This document shows, one piece after another, positions 43,850 to 52,667 of a stretch of 64,000 nt of DNA. The position numbers and the translations under genes are program-made. The stretch's first letter is position 1, and the number at the start of each line of letters is the position of its first letter. The notes below the pieces were generated by a model. That model had not been told where the DNA came from and did not search any database. It saw only the letters and a program-made list of their open reading frames with translations. Origin of the DNA: Pseudofrankia inefficax (lineage in GTDB: Bacteria; Actinomycetota; Actinomycetes; Frankiales; Frankiaceae); NCBI RefSeq assembly GCF_000166135.1, contig NC_014666.1:1612001-1676000 (forward strand), written 5' to 3'.

Positions 43850-44603
43850 GCGCCTGGGCGGTGACGGCCGCGGCGCCGTCCCCGATGAGGTAGTCGACCA
43901 TCGCCGCGACCTCGTCCGGCTCGACGTAGCGACCCATCGGCACCCGCTCGGTGATCCGGGTGAAGACCTCGTCCTTCCCGACCCCCCAGATCCCCGCGTA
44001 GTGCTCGCGGACCTGCGCGGCCATCGGGGTCTCGACGAAGCCGGGGCACACCGCGTTCACGGTGACGCCGGTTCGCGCCAGCTCCAGGCCCAGTGCCTTC
44101 GTGAACCCGACGACACCGTGCTTGGACGCCGAGTACGGGGCGGCGGAGACCACGCCCTGCTTGCCCCCGGTCGACGCGATGCTGATCACCCGGCCCCAGC
44201 CCCGTTCCACCATCCCGCCCAGGTTGAGCACCTCCCTCGTCACCAGGAACACGCTGTTCAGGTTGGTATTGATCACGTCGAACCAGAGGTCGTCGGAGAT
44301 CTGGGCGGTCGCGCCACCGCCACTGCGCCCGGCGTTGTTCACCAGCACGTCGATGCGCCCGAACCGGTCGCGCGCCGAACGGACCAGCCGGCGGATGTCG
44401 CTGGGCGAGGTGACGTCGCAGGTCGTGCCGTCGACGTTGGCGCCCTGGTCCTGGAACGCCTTCACGGTCTCGGCGAGCCGCTCGCCGTCCCGTGCGCAGA
44501 TGAACACCCGGTAGCCGGCGGCCACCAGGTGATGGGTGATGGTGAGGCCGATGCCGCTCGTCGCGCCCGTCACCAGGGCGACGTTGTGCTGTTCGTCGTT
44601 CAT
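43818..44603 (-). CDS. ActIII-type C9 polyketide ketoreductase
   Basis: ATG 44603 behind AGGAGGG gives 261 residues, the length of ActIII, with the catalytic Tyr157 and Lys161 (PYSASKHGVVGFTKALGLE) at the same numbers. Diagnostic stretches are VTGATSGIGLTITHHLVAAG, RVFICARD, NNAGRSGGGATAQ, STGGKQGVV and the end NVCGGLGNY. It reduces the C9 keto group of the nascent chain with NADPH and so directs first-ring folding. It stands alone on the minus strand away from the synthase operon, with its own promoter, convergent with and overlapping the response regulator end. Confidence 0.97.
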   Translation of the reverse strand: MNDEQHNVALVTGATSGIGLTITHHLVAAGYRVFICARDGERLAETVKAFQDQGANVDGTTCDVTSPSDIRRLVRSARDRFGRIDVLVNNAGRSGGGATAQISDDLWFDVINTNLNSVFLVTREVLNLGGMVERGWGRVISIASTGGKQGVVSAAPYSASKHGVVGFTKALGLELARTGVTVNAVCPGFVETPMAAQVREHYAGIWGVGKDEVFTRITERVPMGRYVEPDEVAAMVDYLIGDGAAAVTAQALNVCGGLGNY

Positions 44604-44825
44604 CGTTACAACCCTCCTGTCGTCCGGCGGCCGGATCCTCCGGCGCGGACGTAGTGGGAACGCGAGGTCGCTGATCAGCGAGGTCGACAGGATCCCGGCC
44701 CCGGACACCTCGGCCAGCCGGCCGGAACAGCACCGGGTGCCGGGGTCGGACGCCTCGGATTGACCACGTCCCGAGCATCGGGAACCGGGCTGGAGTCTCG
44801 CTTCAGGACCGCTGGTGCCGACTTG

Positions 44826-44853
44826 TTGACAAAGTCGATCAGGTAAGTAGAGT
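44826..44853 (+). promoter_or_regulatory. vegetative-type promoter for the ABC transporter operon
   Basis: TTGACA (44826-44831), a 16-bp spacer and TAGAGT (44848-44853) form a good housekeeping-sigma promoter in an A/T-richer patch. It lies about 165 bp upstream of the binding-protein start at 45016, so a long leader would result. Confidence 0.5.
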
Positions 44854-45015
44854 ATGATTCGCTGGTACTGCCAATCATTGATGATGACAGCTAATCGAGG
44901 GCGACGCTTCGCGGCGGCTTGGCGAGGTGGCCCACACCCATCGACGCCGGGAGGGCGCCACGTAGCGGCTCGGCGACCACTCCAGCAGCCCTCGACCCGA
45001 AAGGGCCCGCACCGC

Positions 45016-46617
45016 ATGGCTAATCGGTCTGACCCCCGAGAGAGCGGCGTAGCAGTCTCCCGGCGCCAGGTAGTCGACCTCCCGCTGTCTCGCCGAGGGC
45101 TTCTCCTGGCCGCGGGGGCGACCGGTCTGCTCGCGGCGTGCTCGTCCACCTCGAACCCATCCGGCACGGCGGCAGGACCGCCCGGCAAGCCGGTCCGGGG
45201 CGGCACGCTGAAGCTCGGTTCCGAGGTACCGAGCTCCGGCATCGACCCGGTGACCAGCAGCGATCCCACCGGACTGGCTGCGGTGCAACTGGTCAACGAA
45301 TACCTGTTCTCCCTCGAGGCCGACGCGACGTTGCGACCGGTCCTGGGCCTGCGGAGCTCGGTGGACCCCTCCGGCCTGGTCTGGACCGTCCCGCTGCGGC
45401 GCGGGGTGACCTTCAACGACCACACCCCGTTCACGGCCGACGCCGTGCTCTCAAGCCTTGGGCGCCTCACCGCGCCGCGGTCTGAGTCGCCCGCCGCCGC
45501 GACCTTCAGGGGAATCCTTGACACAATCACCAAGATCGACGACTTCACGGTTCAGTTCAGGCTGCATCGACCCTTCGCCGATTTCCCCTACCTGTTGTCG
45601 TCGGGAAACTTCAACACGTTCATTCTGCCGCCCTCCTACGGTGGGAACTGGGCGAGGACGCCGATGGGTACCGGGCCGTTCACCCTTACCGCGAATGTCA
45701 CCGGTCAACGCTTGAGTTACGCCCGCCGACCGGATTACTGGAACGCTGGCCGCATCTACGTCGACGGGGTCGACCTTCTGCTGTACAAGGACGCCCAGGC
45801 GCGGTTGCTGGCCCTTCAAAGTGGTGAGATCGACGCCGAGACCAGCTCGATCGCCACCGACGGGGCGAGCCTCAACCGGTCGAGAATCACGACCGCCGCC
45901 GGGCCCAGCTCGACGTTCACGGCGCTCGCGCTGCGGACCGACCGGCCCCCGTTCGACGACCGCTCGGTCCGGCAGGCCGTCGCCTGGGCGCTGGACCGCT
46001 CGGCCGTCAACGCGGTCCAGCTGCGGTCCGAGGGCGCGGTGGGCAACGACCACATCTTCGCGCCCAGCTACGGCACCCGGCCCCAGGGCCTGGCGCAGCG
46101 GGACAAGAACCTTCAGAAGGTCAAGGAGCTGCTGGCCGGGCGGACCATCGCGTTCTCGATCACGGCCTCGCAGTTCGAGGTCTCCTACGCGGCCCAGCTC
46201 CAGCAGCAGCTCACCGCCGCGGGATTCAAGGTCGAGCTCGCGACCCTCTCCGACACCGCCTACTACGCGGGCAGCGACACGACGGCCCCCTGGCTCAACG
46301 CGGAGGCCACGCTGACGGGCTGGGCGGCCCGGCCGTCGCCGTCGGAATTCATCTCGTACATGTTCAGGACCGGGGCGGCGTGGAATGCCTCGCATTACAG
46401 CAATCCCGCCCTGGACCAGCTGGCGGTCAAGCTCGACGCGGTCACCGGCGACGGGGACAAACAGGGACTGGTCAACCAGATCGGCCGCATTCTCTGGGAC
46501 GACGTACCCGTGGTGATTCCCGTCTGGGAGCCGACCGTGCGCTTCACGAACAAGCGGGTTCACGGCCTCGGGGCGGACATGGCCCTCGATCTCGGCGGCG
46601 TCTGGATCGGCGCCTGA
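45016..46617 (+). CDS. dipeptide/oligopeptide-type ABC substrate-binding lipoprotein
   Basis: ATG 45016 opens a 533-residue protein. LPLSRRGLLLAAGATGLLAA then Cys is a twin-arginine-type signal ending in a lipobox, so export in a folded state and lipid anchoring are likely. The SBP_bac_5 fold follows: GGTLKLGSEVPSSGIDPVTS; WTVPLRRGVTFNDHTPFTAD; FRLHRPFADFPYLLSSG; and a C-terminal DDVPVVIPVWEPTVRF. This family delivers peptides, nickel chelates or opines. It leads an operon with two permeases and a fused ATPase. Its function in a polyketide cluster is unclear; it may import a precursor or signal. Confidence 0.92.
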   Translation: MANRSDPRESGVAVSRRQVVDLPLSRRGLLLAAGATGLLAACSSTSNPSGTAAGPPGKPVRGGTLKLGSEVPSSGIDPVTSSDPTGLAAVQLVNEYLFSLEADATLRPVLGLRSSVDPSGLVWTVPLRRGVTFNDHTPFTADAVLSSLGRLTAPRSESPAAATFRGILDTITKIDDFTVQFRLHRPFADFPYLLSSGNFNTFILPPSYGGNWARTPMGTGPFTLTANVTGQRLSYARRPDYWNAGRIYVDGVDLLLYKDAQARLLALQSGEIDAETSSIATDGASLNRSRITTAAGPSSTFTALALRTDRPPFDDRSVRQAVAWALDRSAVNAVQLRSEGAVGNDHIFAPSYGTRPQGLAQRDKNLQKVKELLAGRTIAFSITASQFEVSYAAQLQQQLTAAGFKVELATLSDTAYYAGSDTTAPWLNAEATLTGWAARPSPSEFISYMFRTGAAWNASHYSNPALDQLAVKLDAVTGDGDKQGLVNQIGRILWDDVPVVIPVWEPTVRFTNKRVHGLGADMALDLGGVWIGA

Positions 46618-46668
46618 CCGGTTCGGCACCGTCCCCGCAAGGCTCGCGGTCCCGGGAAGGCTGGCGAA

Positions 46669-47619
46669 ATGCTCCGCCTCATCGCGATACGACTGGTCGT
46701 GATTCCGCTCGTCCTGCTGGCCGTCTCGGTCGGCGTCTTCTTTCTCGTCCAGGTCGTCCCGGGCCAGCCGGGCCGGGTGGTCCTCGGGCCGTACGCGACC
46801 CAGCAGCAGGTCGCGCTGTGGCAGCACCGCCAGGGCCTCGACGGGTCGGTCGTCGCCCGGTACCTCCGGTGGATCGGGGGATTCGCCCGGGGCCGGTGGG
46901 GGACGAGCCTCTCGCTCGGCGTCCCGGTCCGGCCCCTCGTCCTGGGCCGGCTCGGCAACTCGATCCTGCTCGGCCTGTTCGCGCTGCTCGTGACGACCCC
47001 CGTGGCGATCGGCATCGGTCTCTGGCAGGCCCATCGCCTCGGCCGCAGGTCAGACCGCGTCCTGACGCTGGTCGGGGTGACCCTGTCGTCCATCCCGGAG
47101 TTCGTCAGCGGAGTCATCCTGCTGATCCTTTTCGCGGTCGAGCTCCACTGGTTCCCGGTCGACTCACAGCTCGCGTGGTCGGGACTCGACCGGGTGCGCG
47201 GAATGCTGCTGCCGGCGGTGGCGGTCGCGGTCGCGTCCTTCGGCCACACCAGCCGGATGATGCGCTCCACCACCACGGAGGTGCTCGGGTCGGCCCACTA
47301 TCGGACCGCCGTCCTGAACGGGGTGCCGCCGGGGCGCCTGCTGCGCCGGCACGTGCTGCGCAACGCGTTGATCCCGACGACGGCGGTGCTCGGCAACCAG
47401 GCGGCGTTCATGCTGGGCGGGCTGGTCATCGTCGAGATCCTGTTCAACTATCCGGGGCTGGGCCAGCTGCTGGTCGACTCGGTGGTGAACAAGGACATCT
47501 TCGTGCTGGAGGCGTGCACGCTCGTCGCCGCACTGGTCTCGATGCTGGTCATCCTGACCGCCGACGTCGCCTACCGGCTGCTCGATCCCCGCGTCCGCTC
47601 GAGCCCGGACGGGCGGTGA
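46669..47619 (+). CDS. ABC transporter permease (DppB type)
   Basis: A 316-residue integral membrane protein with six or so spans: the first at residues 8-28, a periplasmic loop (GRWGTSLSLGVPVRPLVLGR) and the EAA-like cytoplasmic loop SAHYRTAVLNGVPPGRLLRR. These are features of the N-terminal BPD_transp_1 permease of dipeptide transporters. GGGAAGG lies about 11 bp before ATG 46669. It pairs with the permease that starts 4 bp after its stop. Confidence 0.94.
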   Translation: MLRLIAIRLVVIPLVLLAVSVGVFFLVQVVPGQPGRVVLGPYATQQQVALWQHRQGLDGSVVARYLRWIGGFARGRWGTSLSLGVPVRPLVLGRLGNSILLGLFALLVTTPVAIGIGLWQAHRLGRRSDRVLTLVGVTLSSIPEFVSGVILLILFAVELHWFPVDSQLAWSGLDRVRGMLLPAVAVAVASFGHTSRMMRSTTTEVLGSAHYRTAVLNGVPPGRLLRRHVLRNALIPTTAVLGNQAAFMLGGLVIVEILFNYPGLGQLLVDSVVNKDIFVLEACTLVAALVSMLVILTADVAYRLLDPRVRSSPDGR

Positions 47620-47622
47620 CGG

Positions 47623-48519
47623 GTGGTCGTCGCGGAGACCTCGCTCGGCCGGGCCGTCGAGCCGGCGAACCTGGCCGACCGGGCGGCCGCGGCCGGCCAG
47701 CCCGCCCGCGGCCATCCGGCGCGGCGGCTGCTGCGCCGGCTGTCGTTCACCCTGAGCGCGGCCGTCGTCGCCTTCTGGGTGATCATGGCCGTCGCCTGGC
47801 GGTGGCTGGGCGTGCGCCCCTTCGTCGCGGCCGGCACGCCGCTGCGCGGGCCTGGCTGGTCGCACCTGTTCGGCACCGACAACCTGGGCCGCGACGTGCT
47901 GGCCCGGGTTCTGGCCGGGGCCGAGCCGGTCATCGCCGTGGCCCCGGCCGCCACGGCGATGGCCGCCCTGGCCGGAACGGCGGTCGGACTGGCCGCGGGT
48001 TGGTACCGGGGCCTGACCGACGAGCTCGTCATGCGGGCCTGCGACGTGCTCACCGTCTTTCCCGGGATCATCACGCTGATTCTCATCGTCTCGGCGTTCG
48101 GTCATTCCGTGCTGACGATCATGCTGGCGATCACGGTGTTCCTGACCCCGCTGATCGCCCGGACGGTGCGGGCGATGGTGCTCGTCGAGCGGGAGACGCA
48201 GTACGTCGAGGCGGCTCGGCTGCAGGGCGAGCGCGGCCTGTGGATCATGTTCCGGGAAATCCTCCCGAACATCACACCGACCATCGTGATCGACGCGTCC
48301 GTCCGGCTGGGGCACGCCATCTTCATCGACGCCGGACTGTCGTTTCTCGGCCTGGGCGCCCAGCCGCCGTCCCCGGACTGGGGGCTGGCGGTCACCCAGA
48401 ATCTGACCCTGCTGCAGAACGCCTGGTGGACGGTGGCGTTCCCGGCGTGCGCCATCGGTTCGCTGGTCGCGGCGGTGAACCTCGTCGCCGACAACCTGCG
48501 GGAGGTGCTCGAACAATGA
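47623..48519 (+). CDS. ABC transporter permease (DppC type)
   Basis: A 298-residue protein from GTG 47623. The DppC signature LFGTDNLGRDVLARVLAGAE follows the first span, and the EAA loop is VEAARLQGERGLWIMFREIL. GAQPPSPDWGLAVTQNLTLL and ATP-site coupling helices complete the fold. Its stop overlaps the ATG of the ATPase gene (ATGA). It forms the membrane channel with the preceding permease. Confidence 0.94.
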   Translation: MVVAETSLGRAVEPANLADRAAAAGQPARGHPARRLLRRLSFTLSAAVVAFWVIMAVAWRWLGVRPFVAAGTPLRGPGWSHLFGTDNLGRDVLARVLAGAEPVIAVAPAATAMAALAGTAVGLAAGWYRGLTDELVMRACDVLTVFPGIITLILIVSAFGHSVLTIMLAITVFLTPLIARTVRAMVLVERETQYVEAARLQGERGLWIMFREILPNITPTIVIDASVRLGHAIFIDAGLSFLGLGAQPPSPDWGLAVTQNLTLLQNAWWTVAFPACAIGSLVAAVNLVADNLREVLEQ

Positions 48520-50573
48520 CGACGCCGGCCGCCCTGGAGCTACGTGATCTGACCGTCACCTTCCGGCAGCGCGGGAACGACCTGCCGGCCGTGCGGGGCC
48601 TCGATCTGACCATCGCCGCCGGCGAGACGTACGGACTGGTGGGTGAGTCCGGGTGCGGCAAGAGCACGACCGCGTACGCCGTGGCCCGGTACCTGGCCCA
48701 GAACGCCCAGGTCACCGGCGGGTCGATCCGGGTCGGCGGCCGGGACGTGCTCCGTCTCGCCGGCGACCAGCTCCGCCAGTTCCGGGCGACCGAACTGGCG
48801 ATGGTCTACCAGGAGCCCGGGGCGGCCCTGAATCCGACGATGCGGATCGGCGACCAGGTGGCCGAGGTCCACGTCGCGCACGGAATGCCGGTGGCGGCGG
48901 CGCGGGCCGCCGCCACCGAGGATCTCGGCCGGGTCTCGTTGCCGGACCCGCGGAGAATCTCGCTCCGGTATCCGCACGAGCTTTCCGGGGGGCAACAGCA
49001 GCGCGTCGTCCTCGCGATGGCACTCGCGGTCCGGCCCCGGCTGCTGATCCTCGACGAGCCGACCACCGGACTGGATGCCACGGTCGAGGCGGAGATCCTT
49101 GACCTGGTCGGGCGGCTGCAGGCGGAGCTGGGATTCGGCGTGCTGATGATCAGCCACAACCTGCCCCTGATCGCGAGCATGTGCGACCGGATCGGGGTGC
49201 TCTACGCCGGGCGGCTCGTCGAGGAAGGACCGGTCGACACCCTTCTCCGGGCCCCACTGCACCCGTACACGGCCGGCCTGCTTCGCGGCGTCCCCCACCT
49301 GCGCGGACCGGGCCGCGAGATCGCGCTGCGACCCATTCCCGGGCGCCTGGCCGCGTCCGACCGGACTGCGCCCGGCTGCGTCTTCGCCGCGCGCTGCTCC
49401 GTCGCGACCCTGGAATGCCGCGAGACGGAGCCCCGGCTGGACGCGGCGGCGGGGGAGTGGCCGCTCCACCGGGCGCGGTGTTTCCATCCCGGCTCCCTCG
49501 ACCCGCGGCCGCCGTCGGGGACGAGCGGCGCCCCGCGCCGGCCGCCGGGCGAACCCGTGGTGCGCATCGAGCACCTGACCAAGCGCTATGACGGCGCGTT
49601 CGCCTGCGACGACGTCAACCTGGAGATCCGGCGCGGTGAGGTCCTCGGCCTGGTCGGTGAATCCGGCAGTGGGAAGACGACCGTGGCCCGCTGTCTCGCC
49701 GGGCTCGTCAGCTACGACGGCACCATCCGCGTCGACGGGGTCGCGCGGCATCCGAACGTCGGTCGGCGTGACCCGCGGGCCCGCCGCGACCTCCAGATGG
49801 TGTTCCAACAGCCGGACGCCTCGCTGAACCGGAGGCGGACGGCGGCCGCCATTCTCGGGCGCGCCATTCGCAAACTCGGCGGGGACTGGACCGTCGAGCG
49901 GCTTGGCGACAGGGTCCGGCTGGACGCGGCGACACTCCAGCGCCGGTCGAGCCAGTTGTCGGGCGGGGAGAAACAGCGGGTGGCCATCGGCCGGGCCTTC
50001 GCCGGCCGGCCGGCCGTGGTGGTGTGCGACGAACCGGTGTCCGCCCTCGACGTCTCGGTGCAGGCCGGCATCCTGACCCTGCTCAAGGAGCTGCTGGACA
50101 CGGGGGAGGTCTCGTACCTGTTCATCTCCCACGACCTCGGCGTGGTCCGTTACCTCGCCGACCGCATCGCCGTCATGTACCGGGGGCGGATCGTCGAGGT
50201 CGGGCCGGCGGCGGAAGTCCTCCGGTCGCCCCGGCACCCGTATACGCAGCTGCTCCTGGCCGCCGTCCCGCGCCTCGACCACGGGGTGCCTGCCCGGCGG
50301 CGCCGCCCGCCCGCCCCCGGTGCGGCCCGCCACCCGGACGTCGACACGTCCGGGCTCGAGTCCGCGGCGGGCTGCGCGTTCGCGGGTCGATGCCGGCATC
50401 GGATCGACGGGCTGTGCGAGGTGACCTCGCCTCCGTGGCGCGGGGCGGACCACGAGCACGGCCTTCGCTGCCACCTGACCGCACCCCCCGGCGAGGCCGG
50501 GGGAAGCCGGCCGAGCCCGGCCCCGCTCGGCGTGCCCACGCTCATCAAGGAGGCGAGGAGTGACGATCGCTGA
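48516..50573 (+). CDS. fused dipeptide-type ABC ATPase (DppD-DppF fusion)
   Basis: A 685-residue protein with two complete nucleotide-binding domains. Domain 1 has Walker A GESGCGKST, signature LSGGQQQR and Walker B LLILDEP; domain 2 has Walker A GESGSGKTT, signature LSGGEKQR and Walker B VVCDEP. Each is followed by the oligopeptide-transporter C-terminal region with Cys-rich CVFAARC and CAFAGRC motifs that can bind an iron-sulphur cluster in this family. The two domains normally come from separate genes; here one chain supplies both, keeping the stoichiometry fixed. It overlaps the permease by 4 bp and the TauD gene by 14 bp. Confidence 0.95.
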   Translation: MTTPAALELRDLTVTFRQRGNDLPAVRGLDLTIAAGETYGLVGESGCGKSTTAYAVARYLAQNAQVTGGSIRVGGRDVLRLAGDQLRQFRATELAMVYQEPGAALNPTMRIGDQVAEVHVAHGMPVAAARAAATEDLGRVSLPDPRRISLRYPHELSGGQQQRVVLAMALAVRPRLLILDEPTTGLDATVEAEILDLVGRLQAELGFGVLMISHNLPLIASMCDRIGVLYAGRLVEEGPVDTLLRAPLHPYTAGLLRGVPHLRGPGREIALRPIPGRLAASDRTAPGCVFAARCSVATLECRETEPRLDAAAGEWPLHRARCFHPGSLDPRPPSGTSGAPRRPPGEPVVRIEHLTKRYDGAFACDDVNLEIRRGEVLGLVGESGSGKTTVARCLAGLVSYDGTIRVDGVARHPNVGRRDPRARRDLQMVFQQPDASLNRRRTAAAILGRAIRKLGGDWTVERLGDRVRLDAATLQRRSSQLSGGEKQRVAIGRAFAGRPAVVVCDEPVSALDVSVQAGILTLLKELLDTGEVSYLFISHDLGVVRYLADRIAVMYRGRIVEVGPAAEVLRSPRHPYTQLLLAAVPRLDHGVPARRRRPPAPGAARHPDVDTSGLESAAGCAFAGRCRHRIDGLCEVTSPPWRGADHEHGLRCHLTAPPGEAGGSRPSPAPLGVPTLIKEARSDDR

Positions 50574-51552
50574 CACCTCGACCATCGAGGTCATCCCCCG
50601 CAACGCCTTCGTCGGTGCCGACATCACCGGAGTCGACCTCACCCGGCCCCTCGACGACGCGACGGTCGCGGCGATCCGGCGGGCGGTGCTCACCTGGAAG
50701 GCGGTCTTCTTCTCCGAACAGCATCTGGACCATGCCCAGCACGTGGCCTTCGCCCGGCGATTCGGTACGCCCAGCGCGACGACAGCGGTGCAGCCGCGTC
50801 GCTGGCGGCAGATCGAGGGCTACCCGGAGATCTTCCCGATCGTCTACAAGGCGTCCGGCAGCGCGTATCCGAGTGGCCGGCCGGCCCGGCCGGACGACGT
50901 GCTGCTGTCCGAGCAGATCCGGCAGGAGACGTTCTGGCACCAGGACGGAACGACGCTGCTGAACCCGCAGGCCAGCGCGGTCCTGCGGGCGGCCACCGCC
51001 TACCGGCTCGGCGGCGACACGGGCTTCGCGAACATGGCCGCCGCCTACCAGGGACTGCCCGAGTCCCTGCGCACCTTCGTGGACGGACTGCGCGCCGTGC
51101 ACCGGCTGGGTATCCGGGACATCCCGTCCGAGGACATCCGCAAGGACATCCGGGCGCATCCGCGCTCGGTCATCCACCCCGTCGTCCGGGTGCATCCCGA
51201 AACCGGGGAACGGGCCCTGTTCGTCAACCGCATCTCGACCGAGGACATCATCGGCCTGACCATGCGGCAGAGCCAGCGGATTCTCGACCTCCTGTTTGAC
51301 GAGACCGAGAAGCCCGAGTACGCGGTGTATTTCCACTGGAAGCCCGGGGACGTCGCGTTCTGGGACAACCGGTCCAGCCTGCACCGCGGGCCGGCCGACC
51401 TCGGGAAACTCGGCCACACGGCCGAGACCGACCGCCTGCTCTACCACGTCGCGCTCCTGGGCGACGTGCCCGTCGGGGTGGACGGCCGGCCGTCGACGGC
51501 GCTCGAAGGCGAGCCGGCCGAGCCGTATGTCCCCGCGTCCACCGGTGACTGA
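50560..51552 (+). CDS. TauD/TfdA-family Fe(II)/2-oxoglutarate dioxygenase
   Basis: GTG 50560 lies 14 bp inside the ATPase gene behind AAGGAGG. The 330-residue protein begins IEVIPRNAFVGADITGVDLT, the usual opening of the family. The facial triad is H127-Q-D129 (FWHQDGT) and H275 (WDNRSSLHRGP), and the 2-oxoglutarate Arg lies downstream. Members release sulphite from taurine-like sulphonates or hydroxylate other substrates. Tight coupling to a peptide-type importer suggests catabolism or modification of the imported compound; alternatively it tailors the polyketide. Confidence 0.93.
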   Translation: MTIADTSTIEVIPRNAFVGADITGVDLTRPLDDATVAAIRRAVLTWKAVFFSEQHLDHAQHVAFARRFGTPSATTAVQPRRWRQIEGYPEIFPIVYKASGSAYPSGRPARPDDVLLSEQIRQETFWHQDGTTLLNPQASAVLRAATAYRLGGDTGFANMAAAYQGLPESLRTFVDGLRAVHRLGIRDIPSEDIRKDIRAHPRSVIHPVVRVHPETGERALFVNRISTEDIIGLTMRQSQRILDLLFDETEKPEYAVYFHWKPGDVAFWDNRSSLHRGPADLGKLGHTAETDRLLYHVALLGDVPVGVDGRPSTALEGEPAEPYVPASTGD

Positions 51553-51599
51553 TCCCGGCGCGTTGCCAATCCGCCGACCGACGAACTGAGGAGAGACAG

Positions 51600-52529
51600 A
51601 TGCGAGGGTTCGTGACCGATCCGGCCGGTCAGGCCGGGCTGCGGCTGGCCGACGACCTGCCCGAGCCGGAGCCGGCGGCCGGCGAGTTCCTGCTGGAGGT
51701 CCGGGGGTACGCCATCAACCCGGGCGAGGTCGGCCTGATCGCGCGCCGGCCGAACGGCTGGCGGCCCGGGCAGGACGTGACCGGCGTGGTGCTGCGGGCC
51801 GCCGCCGACGGCAGCGGGCCGCCCGTCGGCAGCCGGGTCGCGGCCGTCGTGGACTGGGAGAGCTGGGCCGAGCGGGTCGCGGTGCCGAGCGGTTGGGCGG
51901 CCGTCCTGGACGACCGGGTGAGCTTCGCGCAGGCCGCGGCCATTCCGTGCGCCGGGCTGGCCGCCCTCCGGACGTTGCGTTACGGCGGCGCCGTGCTGGG
52001 GCGGGACGTCCTGGTGACGGGGGCCACCGGAGGCACCGGGCAGTTCAGCGTCCAGCTCGCGGTGCTGTCCGGCGCCCGGGTAACGGCCCTGGTGAGCGGC
52101 CCGCAGCGGGTCGACCTCGCCAGGGAGCTCGGCGCCCACCGGGTGCTGACCTCCCTCGAGGACGACACGGTCGGTCGGTTCGACCTCGTCCTGGACGGGG
52201 TGGCCGGCCCGACGGTCGCGCAGGCCGCGCGCCGGCTCAAGCCGGAGGGCACGCTCGTGGTCTACGGGGGCGGGACCGGATCGACCGTGGAGCCGCGCGA
52301 CCTCTACCTCAACGGCGTGGCCAACGGGCGGCTGATCCTGGGCTTCATCGGCATCCTGCCCCACGAGACCAAGGGCGAGGACATCGCGATCGTGGCGGAC
52401 CTGGTCGCCGAGGGCCGGGTGCGACCGCTCATCGGCTGGCAGGAGGACTGGACCCGTACGCCGGACGCGTTCGACGCACTGGCCAAGCGGGCCATCCGGG
52501 GTCGCGCCGTCCTCCTCCGGGAGCCATAG
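51600..52529 (+). CDS. MDR-family zinc-free reductase
   Basis: A 309-residue medium-chain reductase starting MRGFVTDPAGQAGLRLADDL, with an N-terminal GroES-like domain (GYAINPGEVGLIARRPNGW), cofactor fold VLVTGATGGTGQFSVQLAVL and GAHRVLTS. No structural-zinc cysteines are seen, so an NADPH quinone or enoyl reductase is likely. GAGGAGAG precedes ATG 51600. It follows the dioxygenase by 47 bp and is probably in the same transcript. In the polyketide setting it could be a second enoyl-reductase-like enzyme. Confidence 0.9.
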   Translation: MRGFVTDPAGQAGLRLADDLPEPEPAAGEFLLEVRGYAINPGEVGLIARRPNGWRPGQDVTGVVLRAAADGSGPPVGSRVAAVVDWESWAERVAVPSGWAAVLDDRVSFAQAAAIPCAGLAALRTLRYGGAVLGRDVLVTGATGGTGQFSVQLAVLSGARVTALVSGPQRVDLARELGAHRVLTSLEDDTVGRFDLVLDGVAGPTVAQAARRLKPEGTLVVYGGGTGSTVEPRDLYLNGVANGRLILGFIGILPHETKGEDIAIVADLVAEGRVRPLIGWQEDWTRTPDAFDALAKRAIRGRAVLLREP

Positions 52530-52667
52530 GCCGGGTAATCCGCCGACCATTCGGCTGCGCCCGAGCCTTGAGATGTGTTCGATCCATCCGCGAGGTGAGT
52601 GGCCGATGGTGAGGTCTCGGGCGGCGTATCGAATGCGCTCGCAGCGCGAGACCAGCTTGGGGAGCCA

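Noticed and set aside
46380-50573. 1397-codon plus-strand frame
   Set aside because: Only the part from ATG 48516 is real (fused ABC ATPase). The earlier part is an out-of-frame reading of the binding protein and permease genes.
45016-50573. ABC transporter as a product exporter
   Set aside because: A lipoprotein binding subunit of the SBP_bac_5 type marks an importer; the MFS protein at 32135 is the better exporter candidate.
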